A stretch of 64,000 bases of DNA from Bradyrhizobium sp. LHD-71 (GTDB lineage: Bacteria > Pseudomonadota > Alphaproteobacteria > Rhizobiales > Xanthobacteraceae), in contig NZ_JAVIFX010000006.1 of the NCBI RefSeq assembly GCF_031157255.1, positions 124,001-188,000 on the forward strand, written 5' to 3'. Each line of letters begins with the position of its first letter. The first letter of the stretch is position 1. This document shows, one piece after another, positions 16,539 through 26,383 of the stretch. Both the position numbers and the translations under genes were made by a program. Below the pieces are notes generated by a model. It searched no databases. It worked only from the letters and a program-made list of their open reading frames with translations, and was not told where the DNA came from.

Positions 16539-17399
16539 ATGACCACTGATCCTCTCGTCTCCACGAAATGGCTTGCTGATCATCTGCACGACAAGAACCT
16601 CAAGGTTCTCGATGCGTCGTTCAAGATGCCGGGCGTGACACCGCTGCCGAAAGAGGACTACGAGCGCGCGCACATTCCGCACGCGGTGTTCTTCGACGTC
16701 GATGCGATCTCCGATCATGCGAACTCGCTGCCGCACATGTTTCCCGACGCCGAGCAATTCGGCCGCGACATCGGCACGCTCGGCATCGGCAACGCCGACA
16801 CGGTGGTGCTCTACGACTCCGGCGGCTGGGTCGCCGCGCCGCGCGCGTGGTGGATGTTCGTCACCTTCGGCCACGAGAAGAAGGTACGTGTGCTGGACGG
16901 CGGACTGAAGAAGTGGATCGCCGAGGGCCATCCGGTGCAAGGCGGCAACGTCATGATCAAGCCGGCGACCTTCAAGGCGACGTTTGATGCGCGGCGCGTC
17001 CGCAGCATCGAGCAGATGATCGCAAATCTTGCCAGCAAGGCCGAGCAGGTCATCGATGCGCGGTCGCGCGAACGCTATGAGGGCAGCGTTCAGGAGCCGC
17101 GCCCGGGCTTGCGTCCAGGGCACATTCCCGGCAGCCGCAACCTGCCGTACAACATTCTCTTCGATGCGACGACAGGCACAATGAAGCCGCTCGATGAACT
17201 GCGCGCGGCGTTCTCCGAAATCGGCATCGATCTGCGAAAGCCGATCGCGACGAGTTGCGGTTCGGGCGTGTCGGCCGCAGTCCTCACACTTGCGCTCTAT
17301 CGCCTCGGGATCGAAAATCCGGCGCTCTACGACGGCTCCTGGTCGGAGTGGGGATTGCCGGACGGGCCGGAGGTCTCGACTGGACCTGCGCGTCCCTGA
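16539..17399 (+). CDS. sseA: Two-domain sulfurtransferase (3-mercaptopyruvate type)
   Basis: A 286-residue tandem rhodanese protein. The active-site loop in the C-terminal domain is C240-GSGVSA, which fits 3-mercaptopyruvate sulfurtransferase (CGSGVTA) rather than thiosulfate sulfurtransferase (CRKGVT). The N-terminal inactive domain has the conserved VVLYDSGGWVAAPRAWWMF. It produces protein-bound or free sulfane sulfur. The start at 16539 (MTTDPLVSTKWLADHL) is where homology begins; the frame continues upstream only through repeat DNA. Convergent with the Ala/Pro-rich membrane protein gene. Confidence 0.92.
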   Translation: MTTDPLVSTKWLADHLHDKNLKVLDASFKMPGVTPLPKEDYERAHIPHAVFFDVDAISDHANSLPHMFPDAEQFGRDIGTLGIGNADTVVLYDSGGWVAAPRAWWMFVTFGHEKKVRVLDGGLKKWIAEGHPVQGGNVMIKPATFKATFDARRVRSIEQMIANLASKAEQVIDARSRERYEGSVQEPRPGLRPGHIPGSRNLPYNILFDATTGTMKPLDELRAAFSEIGIDLRKPIATSCGSGVSAAVLTLALYRLGIENPALYDGSWSEWGLPDGPEVSTGPARP

Positions 17400-17425
17400 C
17401 GTCCCTCAATGTGCAGCGCCTGCCT

Positions 17426-18460
17426 TCAGCGCGAACTCGCGCTTGTCGTGGCCGGCATGCCAAACGGATAGTTTGCCGCGGTGGCCGCCTGCGCTGCAGC
17501 GCGGGCGCGCGCGGCGGCGATGCGTCTGGCCTGCAGGGCCCGGGTGCGAGAGCGCTGTTGCGCAAGTGCGCGCTGCCGTTGCGCTTCAATCTCAGCCGGA
17601 TCGATGCGGGGAACGGGGATCCTTACCTCCTTCTGCGGCAATGGCGCGACGTTGGCGAGGGCTGGTTCGGCCAACGCTGCGATCTTTGCCGGTGGTGCGG
17701 CTTCGATTGCCTTGTCGTCATCTTTCAATGTGTCGGCGCCGGCGACCGCCGGCCTTGCACTCGCCGCGCTTGCCGATGTTTCCGCCGTCGCATCCCGGGT
17801 CGGTACGACCGGCGTGGCTGCAGCGGCGTCGGGATTCTCTAGAGGTACGGCCTGGTTTTCACTCAGCGCCGCCACGGTCGGTGCTGCTGACGGCGGCTCG
17901 TTCTTTTCAACGGCTGCCGTATCCTCGGTTGTCGGCGCCGCCATCTTTGGCTCGGCGGCTGCCGGCACAACGGACGCATCTTGTGCGGCTTCCTGCGGAA
18001 GCGGCGGTGCTGCGATCGGCGGCTCGTCGGCAGGCTGCGGCGCAGGCGTTGCTGACGTGGCGACCGGCTCCGCCGGCGCAGGCTGTTCGGCCTGCCCTGT
18101 GTGCGCCGGCGAGGAAGCGGCGGGTTGGGCGGCTGGCCTTTCTGCGGCGGCTTCGTCGCCGAGGGGTACGGCGGCCGCTGCGGGCAGCTCGATCGGCGCG
18201 GGCGCAGGAAAAGTGGGCTCAGGCTCCACGCGCAGCATGGCGAGCGTCGGCGGCGCGAGATCGACTCGCTCCGATGTTTCGATCGGCTGCCAGCGCGCGC
18301 TGGCGATGTTTTCGTGCGCTGAACGGAGGAAGGCGGCCGCGCCGAGACCGAAGATCAGGACCGACACCGAAAGACATGTAATGGCAAACAGGATGCGGAA
18401 TCCGGGAAGCATGCCGTCGCTCTTGCCCTTGATCGTTGGTGAGGCCGCTCCGGCAGCCAC
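17426..18460 (-). CDS. Ala/Pro-rich single-pass membrane protein
   Basis: A 344-residue protein of unknown function. Residues 21-46 form one membrane segment (FRILFAITCLSVSVLIFGLG and on). Residues 70-290 are low-complexity Ala/Pro/Glu, probably an extended periplasmic linker. The C-terminus is Arg/Gln/Ala-rich (QRQRALAQQRSRTRALQARR), suggesting a helix or nucleic-acid/polyanion contact. The opposite strand has an equally long open frame, but only this one has a plausible topology, so this strand is chosen. It reads away from the divergent L,D-transpeptidase. A cell-envelope scaffold or TonB-like linker is possible but unproven. Confidence 0.7.
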   Translation of the reverse strand: MAAGAASPTIKGKSDGMLPGFRILFAITCLSVSVLIFGLGAAAFLRSAHENIASARWQPIETSERVDLAPPTLAMLRVEPEPTFPAPAPIELPAAAAVPLGDEAAAERPAAQPAASSPAHTGQAEQPAPAEPVATSATPAPQPADEPPIAAPPLPQEAAQDASVVPAAAEPKMAAPTTEDTAAVEKNEPPSAAPTVAALSENQAVPLENPDAAAATPVVPTRDATAETSASAASARPAVAGADTLKDDDKAIEAAPPAKIAALAEPALANVAPLPQKEVRIPVPRIDPAEIEAQRQRALAQQRSRTRALQARRIAAARARAAAQAATAANYPFGMPATTSASSR

Positions 18461-18799
18461 GTTTCAGGAGGCGCCGCAGATCCGGCGCGGCTCTTTGCTG
18501 ATACGCAACGCAACCGCTTCTGTACCGCCCTGACGGTGGCGCGAGGCGCACGCGAATCAGATGTGATCACGATAGCGCAAGCTGTCGAAAACGCCGCAAA
18601 AAAGTTGTGTTCGCCAAAGGACTTGGCGGCTTTTGGCCGCAAACGTGCGGTATTTGGGCCACGCACGCCAAGTTCATGCGGTCACGAAGGGCTTTTTCCT
18701 GCCCGACGTCTTGAATGCGCCGCGATCATGGGCGATTGGCCCGTTAACCGCTTAGTTGCCATGTGCAGCTATATCTGACGTTTCATCGAAGGGACGACG
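18461..18799. other. Divergent promoter region
   Basis: About 340 bp between the Ala/Pro-rich membrane protein (minus) and the L,D-transpeptidase (plus). No credible gene is seen; it should hold both promoters. AAGGGACG before 18800 is a plausible ribosome site. No clear operator was recognised. Confidence 0.5.
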
Positions 18800-19927
18800 A
18801 TGGCTCAGCGTAAGTTTGTGGTTCTGGCGGTTCTTGCCGCCGCAGGTATGACGGCGAGTTCCGTATCGCACGCCCAGGTCTACGCACCGCCGCAGCACTA
18901 TTCTGCCACCGAACCTTATCGCGGGCAGAGCGCGCCGCCGCCGAACTTCGATGCGTTCGGTGACGAAGACGATGACGATATCGGTTCCATTGCGACGCCG
19001 GCGCCTGGTCCCGTGCTATCGCCTAATGATCCCCGCTACGGCCGCCCGATGGGCCCGCCGCCCGTGATCTACTCGGACCGGCCGTCCGGTCCGCCGCCGC
19101 TCTATTCCGACCGCGGTCCGCCGGCCGGATCTGCCGTTCAGGATGCGATGCGGCCGCCCGCAGGTGTCAGCGGGCAGGGCGCGGCTCCCGGCGCCGCGCG
19201 CGATCCGTCGCGCCCGGCGACGACGCTTGCAGCGCTGCCTCCGGAAGATCAGCCGGAGGTCGGCGCACCGAAGGAGCTTCCCCCGCATCTGAAGCGGCAG
19301 GAAGTATACTACGCGACCAAGGAACCGGCCGGCACGATCGTTGTCGATACCGCGAACACGCATCTCTATCTCGTGCTCGGCGGCAACCGCGCCATTCGCT
19401 ACGGCGTGCGCGTGGGTCGCGACGGCTTCACCTGGGAGGGCGTGCAGAAGATCACCCGCAAGGCCGAGTGGCCGGATTGGCATCCGCCGACGGAGATGAT
19501 CGAACGGCAGCCGTATCTGCCGCGCTTCATGGCTGGCGGCGACGGCAACCCGCTCGGCGCGCGCGCCATGTACCTCGGCAACACGGTCTACCGCATTCAC
19601 GGCACCAATCAGCCCTCGACCATCGGCCAGTTCGTCTCGTCCGGCTGTGTCGGCATGCTCAATGAGGATGTCACCGATCTGTTCGATCGCGTGAAGGTGG
19701 GAACCCGCGTCGTGGTGCTGCCGGGTAACAAGTCGACACCGGTTGCCGCCGCCCAGGTTCCGACCAACCTTGCCCCTCCGGGCGGCCAGCAGAGCTATCC
19801 GCCGACCAGCTACGTGCCGCCTGCAGGCGCGCAGCCCGCTTCCGGCCAGCCGCAAGTCTATCGCGGCGACGCGCGCTCGGACGCGACAACGGTCCAGCCG
19901 CTGCCGCCGCCGCTGACGATCCGGTAG
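18800..19927 (+). CDS. L,D-transpeptidase (YkuD domain), periplasmic
   Basis: A 375-residue secreted enzyme that makes 3-3 peptidoglycan cross-links or links proteins to peptidoglycan. Signal peptide: residues 1-25, ending SHAQ. Residues 30-150 are Pro-rich linker. The YkuD domain lies about residues 170-310, with a His in HGTNQPSTIG and catalytic C283 in VSSGCVGMLN. The usual Arg two residues after Cys (GCxR) is Gly here. The C-terminus is again Pro/Gly-rich. It is a paralogue of the enzyme at 63113, which keeps the Arg. AAGGGACG precedes the ATG. Confidence 0.92.
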   Translation: MAQRKFVVLAVLAAAGMTASSVSHAQVYAPPQHYSATEPYRGQSAPPPNFDAFGDEDDDDIGSIATPAPGPVLSPNDPRYGRPMGPPPVIYSDRPSGPPPLYSDRGPPAGSAVQDAMRPPAGVSGQGAAPGAARDPSRPATTLAALPPEDQPEVGAPKELPPHLKRQEVYYATKEPAGTIVVDTANTHLYLVLGGNRAIRYGVRVGRDGFTWEGVQKITRKAEWPDWHPPTEMIERQPYLPRFMAGGDGNPLGARAMYLGNTVYRIHGTNQPSTIGQFVSSGCVGMLNEDVTDLFDRVKVGTRVVVLPGNKSTPVAAAQVPTNLAPPGGQQSYPPTSYVPPAGAQPASGQPQVYRGDARSDATTVQPLPPPLTIR

Positions 19928-19947
19928 TTTTCAGCACGACATGCGTG

Positions 19948-19965
19948 CCCCCGCGAAAGCGGGGG
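19948..19965. repeat. Short GAAA-loop hairpin repeat
   Basis: CCCCCGC-GAAA-GCGGGGG, a perfect 7-bp stem, 20 bp after the L,D-transpeptidase stop. It may also slow or end transcription, but it has no T-run. Confidence 0.7.
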
Positions 19966-20033
19966 ACGCGCAGCCTCACCGCCTGCTCTCCTGCGGCCTT
20001 TCAAAGAAAAGCACGGGACACTGGGCACCGGGC

Positions 20034-20990
20034 TTATCCGATCACGCGGACTGGCTTGCCGTCCATCCAGGCAAGAATGTCCTCGACCATGCCGCTGTAG
20101 TACTTGCGATAGCCTTCCTCGGTCACGTAGCCGAGATGCGGCGTGATGATGACGTTGTCGAGCTTGCGAAATGGATGATCGACCGGCAGCGGTTCGACAG
20201 AATAGGTGTCGAGGCCCGCGCCCGCGATCTTCTTCTCGCGCAGCATGTCGAGCAGGGCGTCTTCGTCGACGATCGGTCCGCGTGCGGTGTTGATCAGATA
20301 GCTCGACGGCTTCATCCGCGCGAGATCGTCGCGTGTGATCAGACCACGGGTGCGCTTGCTCAGGATGACGTGGATGCTGATGACGTCCGAGGTCGCCATC
20401 AGCTGTTCCTTGGGAAGGTAGCCGACGCCAACTTCCTCACATTTCTCTTTTGTCAGGTTCTGGCTCCAGGCATTGACCTTCATGCCGAGTGCCTTGGCGA
20501 TCGCGGCGACGCGCGAGCCGAGCTTGCCGAGGCCGACGATACCCATCGTCCGTCCCTCCACATCCTGCCCGAGCGTCACCTGCCACTTTTCGCCGGCCTT
20601 CATCCGCGCGTTTTCGAAGCCGATCTTTCGTGTCAGTTCCAGCATCAGCCCGATCGCAATCGCCGCGGTCGGATTGCCGAAACCGCCCGTTCCGCAGACG
20701 GTCACGCCGCGCTCCTTCAGTGCGTCCATGTCGAACGAGGCGTTGCGCGCGCCCGAGGTCAGGAGCAGCTTGAGCTTGGGCAGCGCCTCCACCGTCTCGC
20801 GACGAAACGGCGTGCGCTCGCGCATCGCGCAGATGACGTCGAAATCCTGCAGCGCCTTGATCACGTTCGACGCATCGCCGAGATGGTCGTTGAAGACGGT
20901 GATGTCGACCTTGCCCTTGAGGGGCGACCAGTCGGCCATCTTGAGGGCGACGTTCTGATAATCGTCGAGGATCGCGCAGCGCAGCGTCAT
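20034..20990 (-). CDS. D-2-hydroxyacid dehydrogenase family protein
   Basis: A 318-residue NAD-dependent dehydrogenase of the phosphoglycerate-dehydrogenase-like family. The nucleotide motif GIVGLGKLGSRVA lies near residue 150. The catalytic Arg is in NTARGPIVDEDALL and the His in VIITPHLGYVTEEG, with the family order Arg-Glu-His. It interconverts a 2-ketoacid and a D-2-hydroxyacid; the substrate is not set by sequence alone. A single gene; its ATG is at 20990. Confidence 0.9.
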   Translation of the reverse strand: MTLRCAILDDYQNVALKMADWSPLKGKVDITVFNDHLGDASNVIKALQDFDVICAMRERTPFRRETVEALPKLKLLLTSGARNASFDMDALKERGVTVCGTGGFGNPTAAIAIGLMLELTRKIGFENARMKAGEKWQVTLGQDVEGRTMGIVGLGKLGSRVAAIAKALGMKVNAWSQNLTKEKCEEVGVGYLPKEQLMATSDVISIHVILSKRTRGLITRDDLARMKPSSYLINTARGPIVDEDALLDMLREKKIAGAGLDTYSVEPLPVDHPFRKLDNVIITPHLGYVTEEGYRKYYSGMVEDILAWMDGKPVRVIG

Positions 20991-21090
20991 TGATCTTCTC
21001 CCGTTCGCGGCATTTCCGCGCCGTCTTCTTTCACGAGATCATCGTGGCTTGCATTACGGTCGGGAGCAAGCCGTCAAATCATCGATCGAC

Positions 21091-21357
21091 TTATCGACAG
21101 ACTTGCCGGCGCCGCTTGATGTGATTGACGAGGGCCGGCATCTCAGCGGCGGTTCGATCATGCTCGCCAAGCGCGAGCTGTTTTGCCGCGCAGGCCGGCC
21201 CAGGGCCGCGCATGTAGTGCCGCTCGGGATGGTAGGTGTCGAGGACGGTGCGCTGGAAATCGGCGAAGAACTCGGCGACGCCGCGGAGCCAGCTCGCGTT
21301 GCGCCGCGCCGGCTTTGCCAGCGAGGCCTGCTTCAGCGATGTGTGGGCGACTGCCAT
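21091..21357 (-). CDS. Small hypothetical protein
   Basis: An 88-residue reading frame with a good ribosome site (GGAG, 6 bases before ATG). The translated sequence is basic with a central amphipathic segment (WLRGVAEFFADFQRTVLDTY) and a TYHPERHYMRGPGPAC stretch. No domain recognised and no membrane segment. An overlapping frame on the plus strand is less plausible. It may be a real small gene read with the dehydrogenase downstream, about 100 bp away. Confidence 0.45.
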   Translation of the reverse strand: MAVAHTSLKQASLAKPARRNASWLRGVAEFFADFQRTVLDTYHPERHYMRGPGPACAAKQLALGEHDRTAAEMPALVNHIKRRRQVCR

Positions 21358-21692
21358 GATCCGCTCCGCCGTTCTGGCGTTTAAGCGGTCAACGTCGGTC
21401 GGAAATGATTAAAATGCGTTACAGATTTGATGAAAGGCGCGAACTTCGGTGGGTAAGGTTGATGAATTGTTACCGTTGTCGCCAAAAAGCTGCAGGATTC
21501 GGTTCCACACCTTGCTCTTTGGGCATCGCGCCGCTAAATCAGCGGCACATTTACAGAACACAGAGCGCGACCAGCAACAGGCCCGCCGGCTTTGCCTCCG
21601 ATCGCGCCCTAAACCCTTAAAGCTGCGCATGAGCCAGTCGCCAAACCTCTTACGCATTTGGCGGACCATGCGCGAACAAGCGGGAACCGGGA
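21358..21692. other. Intergenic region upstream of ettA
   Basis: About 335 bp with no convincing gene. It presumably holds the ettA promoter and the promoter of the small divergent frame. No strong palindrome was seen. Confidence 0.5.
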
Positions 21693-23345
21693 ATGGCGCG
21701 GCAGTTCATTTACTTCATGCAGGGGCTTTCGAAGACCTATCCGGGCAACCGCAAAGTTCTCGATAACATCCATCTCTCCTTCTATCCGGACGCGAAGATC
21801 GGCGTGCTCGGCGTCAACGGCTCGGGCAAGTCCACGCTGCTGCGGATCATGGCCGGCATCGACAAGGAATATAACGGCGAGGCCTGGGTCGCCGAAGGTG
21901 CGCGCGTCGGGTACCTCGAGCAGGAGCCGCAACTCGACCCGTCGAAGTCGGTTCGCGAAAACGTCATGGAAGGCGTTGCCAAGCAGAAGGCGATCCTCGA
22001 CCGCTACAACGAGCTGGCCTCGAACTATTCCGACGAGACCGCCGACGAGATGACGAAGTTGCAAGACGAGATCGAGGCCCAGGGCCTGTGGGATCTCGAC
22101 AGCAAGGTCGACCAGGCGATGGATGCGCTGCGCTGTCCGCCGGACGACGCCGATGTGTCCAAGCTCTCGGGCGGCGAGCGTCGCCGCGTCGCGCTGTGCC
22201 GGCTGCTGCTGAATCAGCCGGAACTGCTCCTGCTCGACGAGCCGACCAACCATCTCGATGCCGAATCCGTGTCATGGCTCGAGGGGCATCTGCGCAACTA
22301 TCCCGGCGCGATCCTGATCGTCACCCACGACCGCTACTTCCTCGACAACGTCACGGGCTGGATCCTCGAACTCGATCGCGGTCGCGGCATCCCTTACGAG
22401 GGCAACTACTCCTCGTGGCTGGTGCAGAAGCAGAAGCGGCTGGAGCAGGAGGGCCGCGAGGAGGCGGCGCATCAGCGCACGCTGGCCCGCGAGCAGGAGT
22501 GGATCGCGTCCTCGCCGCGCGCGCGGCAGGCGAAGTCCAAGGCGCGCTACCAGCGCTATGAGGATCTGATCAAGCAGGCGAACGAGAAGCAGACTCAGAC
22601 CGCGCAGATCGTCATTCCGGTGGCCGAGCGGCTCGGCAACAACGTCGTCGACTTCGAAGGGCTGTCGAAGGGGTTTGGCGATCGTCTGTTGATCGACAAT
22701 CTCACCTTCAAGCTGCCGCCGGGCGGCATCGTCGGCGTGATCGGTCCGAACGGCGCCGGCAAGACCACGCTGTTCCGAATGATCACCAAGCAGGAGCAGC
22801 CGGACCAGGGCACGATCACGGTCGGCGAGAGCGTGCATCTTGGCTATGTCGACCAGTCACGCGACGCACTCGACGGCAAGAAGACGGTGTGGGAGGAGAT
22901 CTCCGGCGGTAACGACCAGATCCTGCTCGGCAAGCGCGAGGTGAATTCGCGCGGCTACTGTTCGGCATTCAACTTCAAGGGCGCGGATCAGCAGAAGAAA
23001 GTCGGCCAGCTTTCGGGCGGCGAGCGCAACCGCGTGCATCTGGCCAAGATGCTGAGGTCCGGCGCCAACGTGCTTCTGCTCGACGAGCCGACCAACGATC
23101 TCGACGTCGATACCTTGCGGGCGCTTGAAGAGGCGCTCGAGGATTTTGCCGGCTGCGCCGTCATCATCAGCCACGATCGCTGGTTCCTCGATCGCATCGC
23201 CACCCACATCCTCGCCTTCGAGGACGACAGCCATGTCGAATGGTTCGAAGGCAACTTCCAGGATTACGAGAAGGACAAGATGCGACGGCTCGGTCAGGAC
23301 AGCATCATCCCGCACCGGGTGAAGTACAAGAAGCTGACGAGGTGA
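21693..23345 (+). CDS. ettA: Energy-dependent translational throttle protein EttA
   Basis: A 550-residue ABC-F ATPase that binds the ribosomal E-site and tunes entry into elongation according to ATP level. Two ABC cassettes: Walker [10 protein letters not shown] and GPNGAGKTT, signatures [11 protein letters not shown] and [11 protein letters not shown], and Walker [13 protein letters not shown] and [12 protein letters not shown]. The long charged linker between them ([16 protein letters not shown] and onward) is the P-site tRNA-interacting region that marks ABC-F proteins. The opening [16 protein letters not shown] is the characteristic EttA start. Length agrees with the family (about 555). 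A single gene. Confidence 0.96.
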   Translation: MARQFIYFMQGLSKTYPGNRKVLDNIHLSFYPDAKIGVLGVNGSGKSTLLRIMAGIDKEYNGEAWVAEGARVGYLEQEPQLDPSKSVRENVMEGVAKQKAILDRYNELASNYSDETADEMTKLQDEIEAQGLWDLDSKVDQAMDALRCPPDDADVSKLSGGERRRVALCRLLLNQPELLLLDEPTNHLDAESVSWLEGHLRNYPGAILIVTHDRYFLDNVTGWILELDRGRGIPYEGNYSSWLVQKQKRLEQEGREEAAHQRTLAREQEWIASSPRARQAKSKARYQRYEDLIKQANEKQTQTAQIVIPVAERLGNNVVDFEGLSKGFGDRLLIDNLTFKLPPGGIVGVIGPNGAGKTTLFRMITKQEQPDQGTITVGESVHLGYVDQSRDALDGKKTVWEEISGGNDQILLGKREVNSRGYCSAFNFKGADQQKKVGQLSGGERNRVHLAKMLRSGANVLLLDEPTNDLDVDTLRALEEALEDFAGCAVIISHDRWFLDRIATHILAFEDDSHVEWFEGNFQDYEKDKMRRLGQDSIIPHRVKYKKLTR

Positions 23346-23351
23346 GTGCCT

Positions 23352-23927
23352 TCACAGCAGCCTGTAGCCGAACGTGTGGCATTCGCCCAATCCGCACTGC
23401 AGGATGACTGAAACGAAATTGATAGCGCAAAGCGCGATCACGTAAAGGCTCAGCAATCCAGCAAGCGCGTGGAACACGGGCAACGGCCGCGCGTCGCGCA
23501 GATGCTCGCCGCCGCCAAGCACGATGAGCTTGATCGCGAAGGCGAGCAGGATCGCCAGCGCAATGAGGATCGACCAGACCGGCATGTGCAGGCCGAGCAC
23601 CGTGCTGCCAATGTAGCTGTGACCGGGGCGCGGATAGATATCGAGCAGCGTCTGGCGCACCGAGACGATCAGAAGAAACAGCGCGAACAGCAGGCTCACG
23701 CCGGTGTTGCGGACCGAGTAGCCGCGGCGGAAGTGCAGCATGATGCCGAAGCAGACGCCGAACATCGCCACCCGCTGCAGCAGGCACAGCGGGCACGGCA
23801 GTTCGCCGTAGGCGTACTGCAGCGTCATCGCCGCCGTCAGGATGGCGGCAAGAACCAGCATCATCGCCAGCAATGCGAGGTCGTTCAGCAGCGCCGGCAG
23901 CTGTCGGCTCAAGCTCGCGGCGCTCAT
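23352..23927 (-). CDS. dsbB: DsbB-like disulfide bond formation protein
   Basis: A 191-residue inner-membrane protein with four or five hydrophobic segments. It passes electrons from periplasmic DsbA-type oxidant to quinone. The CxxC pair is PCPLCLLQR (about residues 44-52). A second Cys pair lies near the C-terminus (QCGLGECHTFGY) rather than in the central periplasmic loop, which suggests a DsbB/DsbI-like variant. The start at 23927 is chosen because the gene then follows the upstream 66-residue gene by one base (TGAGATG). An in-frame upstream extension is only coding overlap. Convergent with ettA, 6 bp apart. Confidence 0.85.
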   Translation of the reverse strand: MSAASLSRQLPALLNDLALLAMMLVLAAILTAAMTLQYAYGELPCPLCLLQRVAMFGVCFGIMLHFRRGYSVRNTGVSLLFALFLLIVSVRQTLLDIYPRPGHSYIGSTVLGLHMPVWSILIALAILLAFAIKLIVLGGGEHLRDARPLPVFHALAGLLSLYVIALCAINFVSVILQCGLGECHTFGYRLL

Positions 23928-23928
23928 C

Positions 23929-24129
23929 TCAGGCTCCCGGCAGGTTGCTGTCGAGCCGGGTCTGCAGCCAGGGCATGCGGAAGCCATAGTCCGGGCTGTA
24001 GATTTCGAAAAGGAACAGCCCGACCGACAGACCGAAGCATGCCACCAGCGATAGAATGGCGAGCCATCCCGGCCCGTAGCGGCCGGCGAGAAGCGCCAGC
24101 AACATCGTTGCGAACACCGCGACCATCAT
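23929..24129 (-). CDS. Small two-pass membrane protein, dsbB operon
   Basis: A 66-residue protein with two hydrophobic segments (about 1-17 and 22-42) and a soluble C-terminal part with FEIYSPDYGFRMPWLQTRL. Directly upstream of dsbB, so co-transcribed. Function unknown; perhaps an accessory of the disulfide relay, by context only. Confidence 0.65.
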   Translation of the reverse strand: MMVAVFATMLLALLAGRYGPGWLAILSLVACFGLSVGLFLFEIYSPDYGFRMPWLQTRLDSNLPGA

Positions 24130-24173
24130 GACGAAGGCTCCCGCCGCTTGCGCCGAGTCGGCCGGACACTACG

Positions 24174-24341
24174 CTAGTGTCGTGGATCAGAAATTCGCGC
24201 CATCGTTGCCGCGAGTCCAACCTGCGAATTTCTGATCCATAAACGACACTAGAATCATAAACTTGCTAGTGTCCTGATCGAATCCGAGGGCCGCTCTGAG
24301 CTCGCTGCAAAGTACGGCGAACTTCGGATTCGGGACACTAG
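24174..24341. repeat. Double-hairpin dispersed element, copy 3 (inverted)
   Basis: The cleanest copy, in opposite orientation to the other two. Module B: CTAGTGTCG to CGACACTAG (24174-24251), with arms GATCAGAAATTCGC and GCGAATTTCTGATC. Linker AATCATAAACTTG. Module A: CTAGTGTC to GACACTAG (to 24341), with CGAATCCG and CGGATTCG near the ends. It lies between the dsbB operon and the UPF0114 gene. Confidence 0.9.
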
Positions 24342-24509
24342 CGAGGAAGCGCATCTGCGTCCACGCGCGCATTGCGCCGATGCGAAGCCTTTCCTGGTGG
24401 GCCTTTTGCCGCGCGTTGTCCCACGGCCTCGACGCCGTCACAAATGATCGGCTAGAAACGGGCCTCACCGCGATTCCAGCGTCACCTCAGCACCATCCGA
24501 GATCCGTTC

Positions 24510-25103
24510 ATGTCCATGGCTCCCGAGACCCCGCTGCCGCCGCCAGGCACCCAGCTGCGCCCGTTGCCCATGCTGATCTTCGGCTCGCGCTGGTTGCAGC
24601 TGCCGCTCTATGTCGGCCTGATCATCGCGCAGATTGTCTATGTCGTGCTGTTCCTGAAGGAACTCTGGCACCTGTCGTCGCACGCGTTCAGTTTCACCGA
24701 GCAGCAGGTCATGCTCGCCGTGCTCGGTCTGATCGACGTGGTGATGATCTCGAACCTGCTGGTGATGGTGATCGTCGGCGGCTACGAGACCTTCGTTTCG
24801 CGGCTCAACCTTGAAGGCCATCCGGACGAGCCGGAATGGCTCAGTCACGTCAACGCCAGCGTGCTGAAGATCAAGCTGGCGATGGCGATTATCGGTATCT
24901 CGTCGATCCATCTGCTGCGCACCTTCATCGAGGCGGGCAATCTCGGCGGCGGCGGCGGCAGGGTGACGAACTACACCGAAACCGGCGTGATGTGGCAGAC
25001 CATCATCCATACGGTCTTCATCATATCGGCGATCGGCATCGCCTATGTCGAACGTATCTCCAGCGCTGCTGAACAGGCAGCGCATAAGTCTGCCAAGCAT
25101 TGA
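24510..25103 (+). CDS. UPF0114 family (YqhA-like) membrane protein
   Basis: A 197-residue integral membrane protein of the UPF0114/TIGR00645 family. Hydrophobic segments lie near residues 33-50, 66-90, 120-137 and 160-177. Conserved blocks are [31 protein letters not shown] and [11 protein letters not shown]. The Gly run (GGGGGR, about 150) is an odd linker. Function unknown. Its TGA stop overlaps the TTG start of the next gene, so both are likely translated from one transcript. Confidence 0.9.
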   Translation: MSMAPETPLPPPGTQLRPLPMLIFGSRWLQLPLYVGLIIAQIVYVVLFLKELWHLSSHAFSFTEQQVMLAVLGLIDVVMISNLLVMVIVGGYETFVSRLNLEGHPDEPEWLSHVNASVLKIKLAMAIIGISSIHLLRTFIEAGNLGGGGGRVTNYTETGVMWQTIIHTVFIISAIGIAYVERISSAAEQAAHKSAKH

Positions 25104-26347
25104 CGCGCGCCCGCGCACCCCTGAGGCGCCTACGCGCCTGCGCCTTTGCCATCCTTGCGCTTGCCGCTTTCGTGCGCGCGCATCCGGCCCATGCCGTGGA
25201 TCCGGCGTTCACCCGGTTTATCGCTTCGCTCCGAAGCGATGCGGAACGCGCCGGCGTGTCGCGTGCGACGTTTGAAGCGGCCACGCGCGGCCTTGAGCCG
25301 GACGACAAGCTGCCCGACCTCGAACTGCCCGGTCGCAAGCCGCAACTGGCGCCCCAGGCCGAGTTCGTGCAGGTGCCGGCCGATTACCTGAACGAGGGGA
25401 GCATCGCGCGGCTCGCGGCTGCCGGCCGCGAGGTCCGGCAGAAGCATCGTGCCACGCTCGATCGCATCGAGCGCGACTTCGGCGTGCCAGGTGCGATCGT
25501 GCTTGCGATCTGGGCCCGCGAGACCGACTACGGCCGCTTCAAACCGACCTACAACGCGATCCGCACGTTGGCGACACAGGCCTATGTCGGCCGGCGTAAG
25601 GAGCAGTTTCGCAATGAGTTCGTGCTGGCGCTGAAGATGATGCAGGACGGCTACGGCTCGCCGCAGATGCGCTCGTCATGGGCGGGCGCGATCGGACTGA
25701 CGCAGCTCATCCCGTCGGAATTCTACAAGAACGCTGTCGACTTCGATGGCGACGGGCGCATCGACATCTTCAACTCCGTGCCGGATGCGCTCGCCATCAC
25801 CGCGAAGCAGCTCAGGAGCAAGGGCTGGCAGCCGGGGTTGCGCTGGGCCTATGAGGTGCGCGCCCCGCAGGGCGCCGACTGCACACTGGGCGTGCCGGAA
25901 GTCAGCCGTCCGATCGGCGAATGGATTGGCACCGGCTTTGTTCCCGCGGACGGCGCGCGGCTCACGGGGAGCGAGCAGGCGCAGTCAGCCTCGCTGCTGC
26001 AGCCGGAAGGCATCTACGGTCCGGCGTTCCTGACCACGAAGAATTACTTCGTCATCAAGGACTACAATTTCTCAGATCTCTACGTTCTGTTCGTTGGCCA
26101 CCTTGCCGACCGAATCGCTGGTCGCGGCAGATTCGTAACGCCATGGTCAGCGACGCAGCAGATGCGCACTGCTGACGTCGAGACGATGCAGAAGTATCTC
26201 GCGCGCATCGGCCTCTACAACGACAAGATCGATGGCAAGGCCGGCATGCAGACCCGTGCTGCGCTGGGCGCCTTTCAGAAGCAGGCGAGGCTCAAGGTTG
26301 ACTGCTGGCCGAACGCCGAAAGCCTGCGCGCCATGACGGCGCGATGA
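25100..26347 (+). CDS. Lytic murein transglycosylase (MltB-type) with C-terminal peptidoglycan-binding domain
   Basis: A 415-residue secreted enzyme that cleaves the MurNAc-GlcNAc bond to leave anhydromuropeptides. Residues 1-31 are a signal peptide ([18 protein letters not shown]). The catalytic Glu is in [10 protein letters not shown] (about residue 140), followed by the [14 protein letters not shown] block. A C-terminal PG_binding_1 domain (about 350-412) has [17 protein letters not shown]. The start is a TTG overlapping the UPF0114 stop (TTGA), supported by the signal peptide position. No lipobox is seen, so it may be soluble in the periplasm. Confidence 0.9.
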   Translation: MTRARAPLRRLRACAFAILALAAFVRAHPAHAVDPAFTRFIASLRSDAERAGVSRATFEAATRGLEPDDKLPDLELPGRKPQLAPQAEFVQVPADYLNEGSIARLAAAGREVRQKHRATLDRIERDFGVPGAIVLAIWARETDYGRFKPTYNAIRTLATQAYVGRRKEQFRNEFVLALKMMQDGYGSPQMRSSWAGAIGLTQLIPSEFYKNAVDFDGDGRIDIFNSVPDALAITAKQLRSKGWQPGLRWAYEVRAPQGADCTLGVPEVSRPIGEWIGTGFVPADGARLTGSEQAQSASLLQPEGIYGPAFLTTKNYFVIKDYNFSDLYVLFVGHLADRIAGRGRFVTPWSATQQMRTADVETMQKYLARIGLYNDKIDGKAGMQTRAALGAFQKQARLKVDCWPNAESLRAMTAR

Positions 26348-26383
26348 CGGGCAGTGGATGGCGGGCAGTGAATGACAAGCAAA

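Noticed and set aside
17481-18533. Long plus-strand open frame (350 residues, Ala/Gly/Ser-rich) opposite the Ala/Pro-rich membrane protein gene.
   Set aside because: No start context, domain or plausible topology; the GC-rich third positions of the minus-strand gene keep the other strand open. The minus-strand product has a clean membrane segment.
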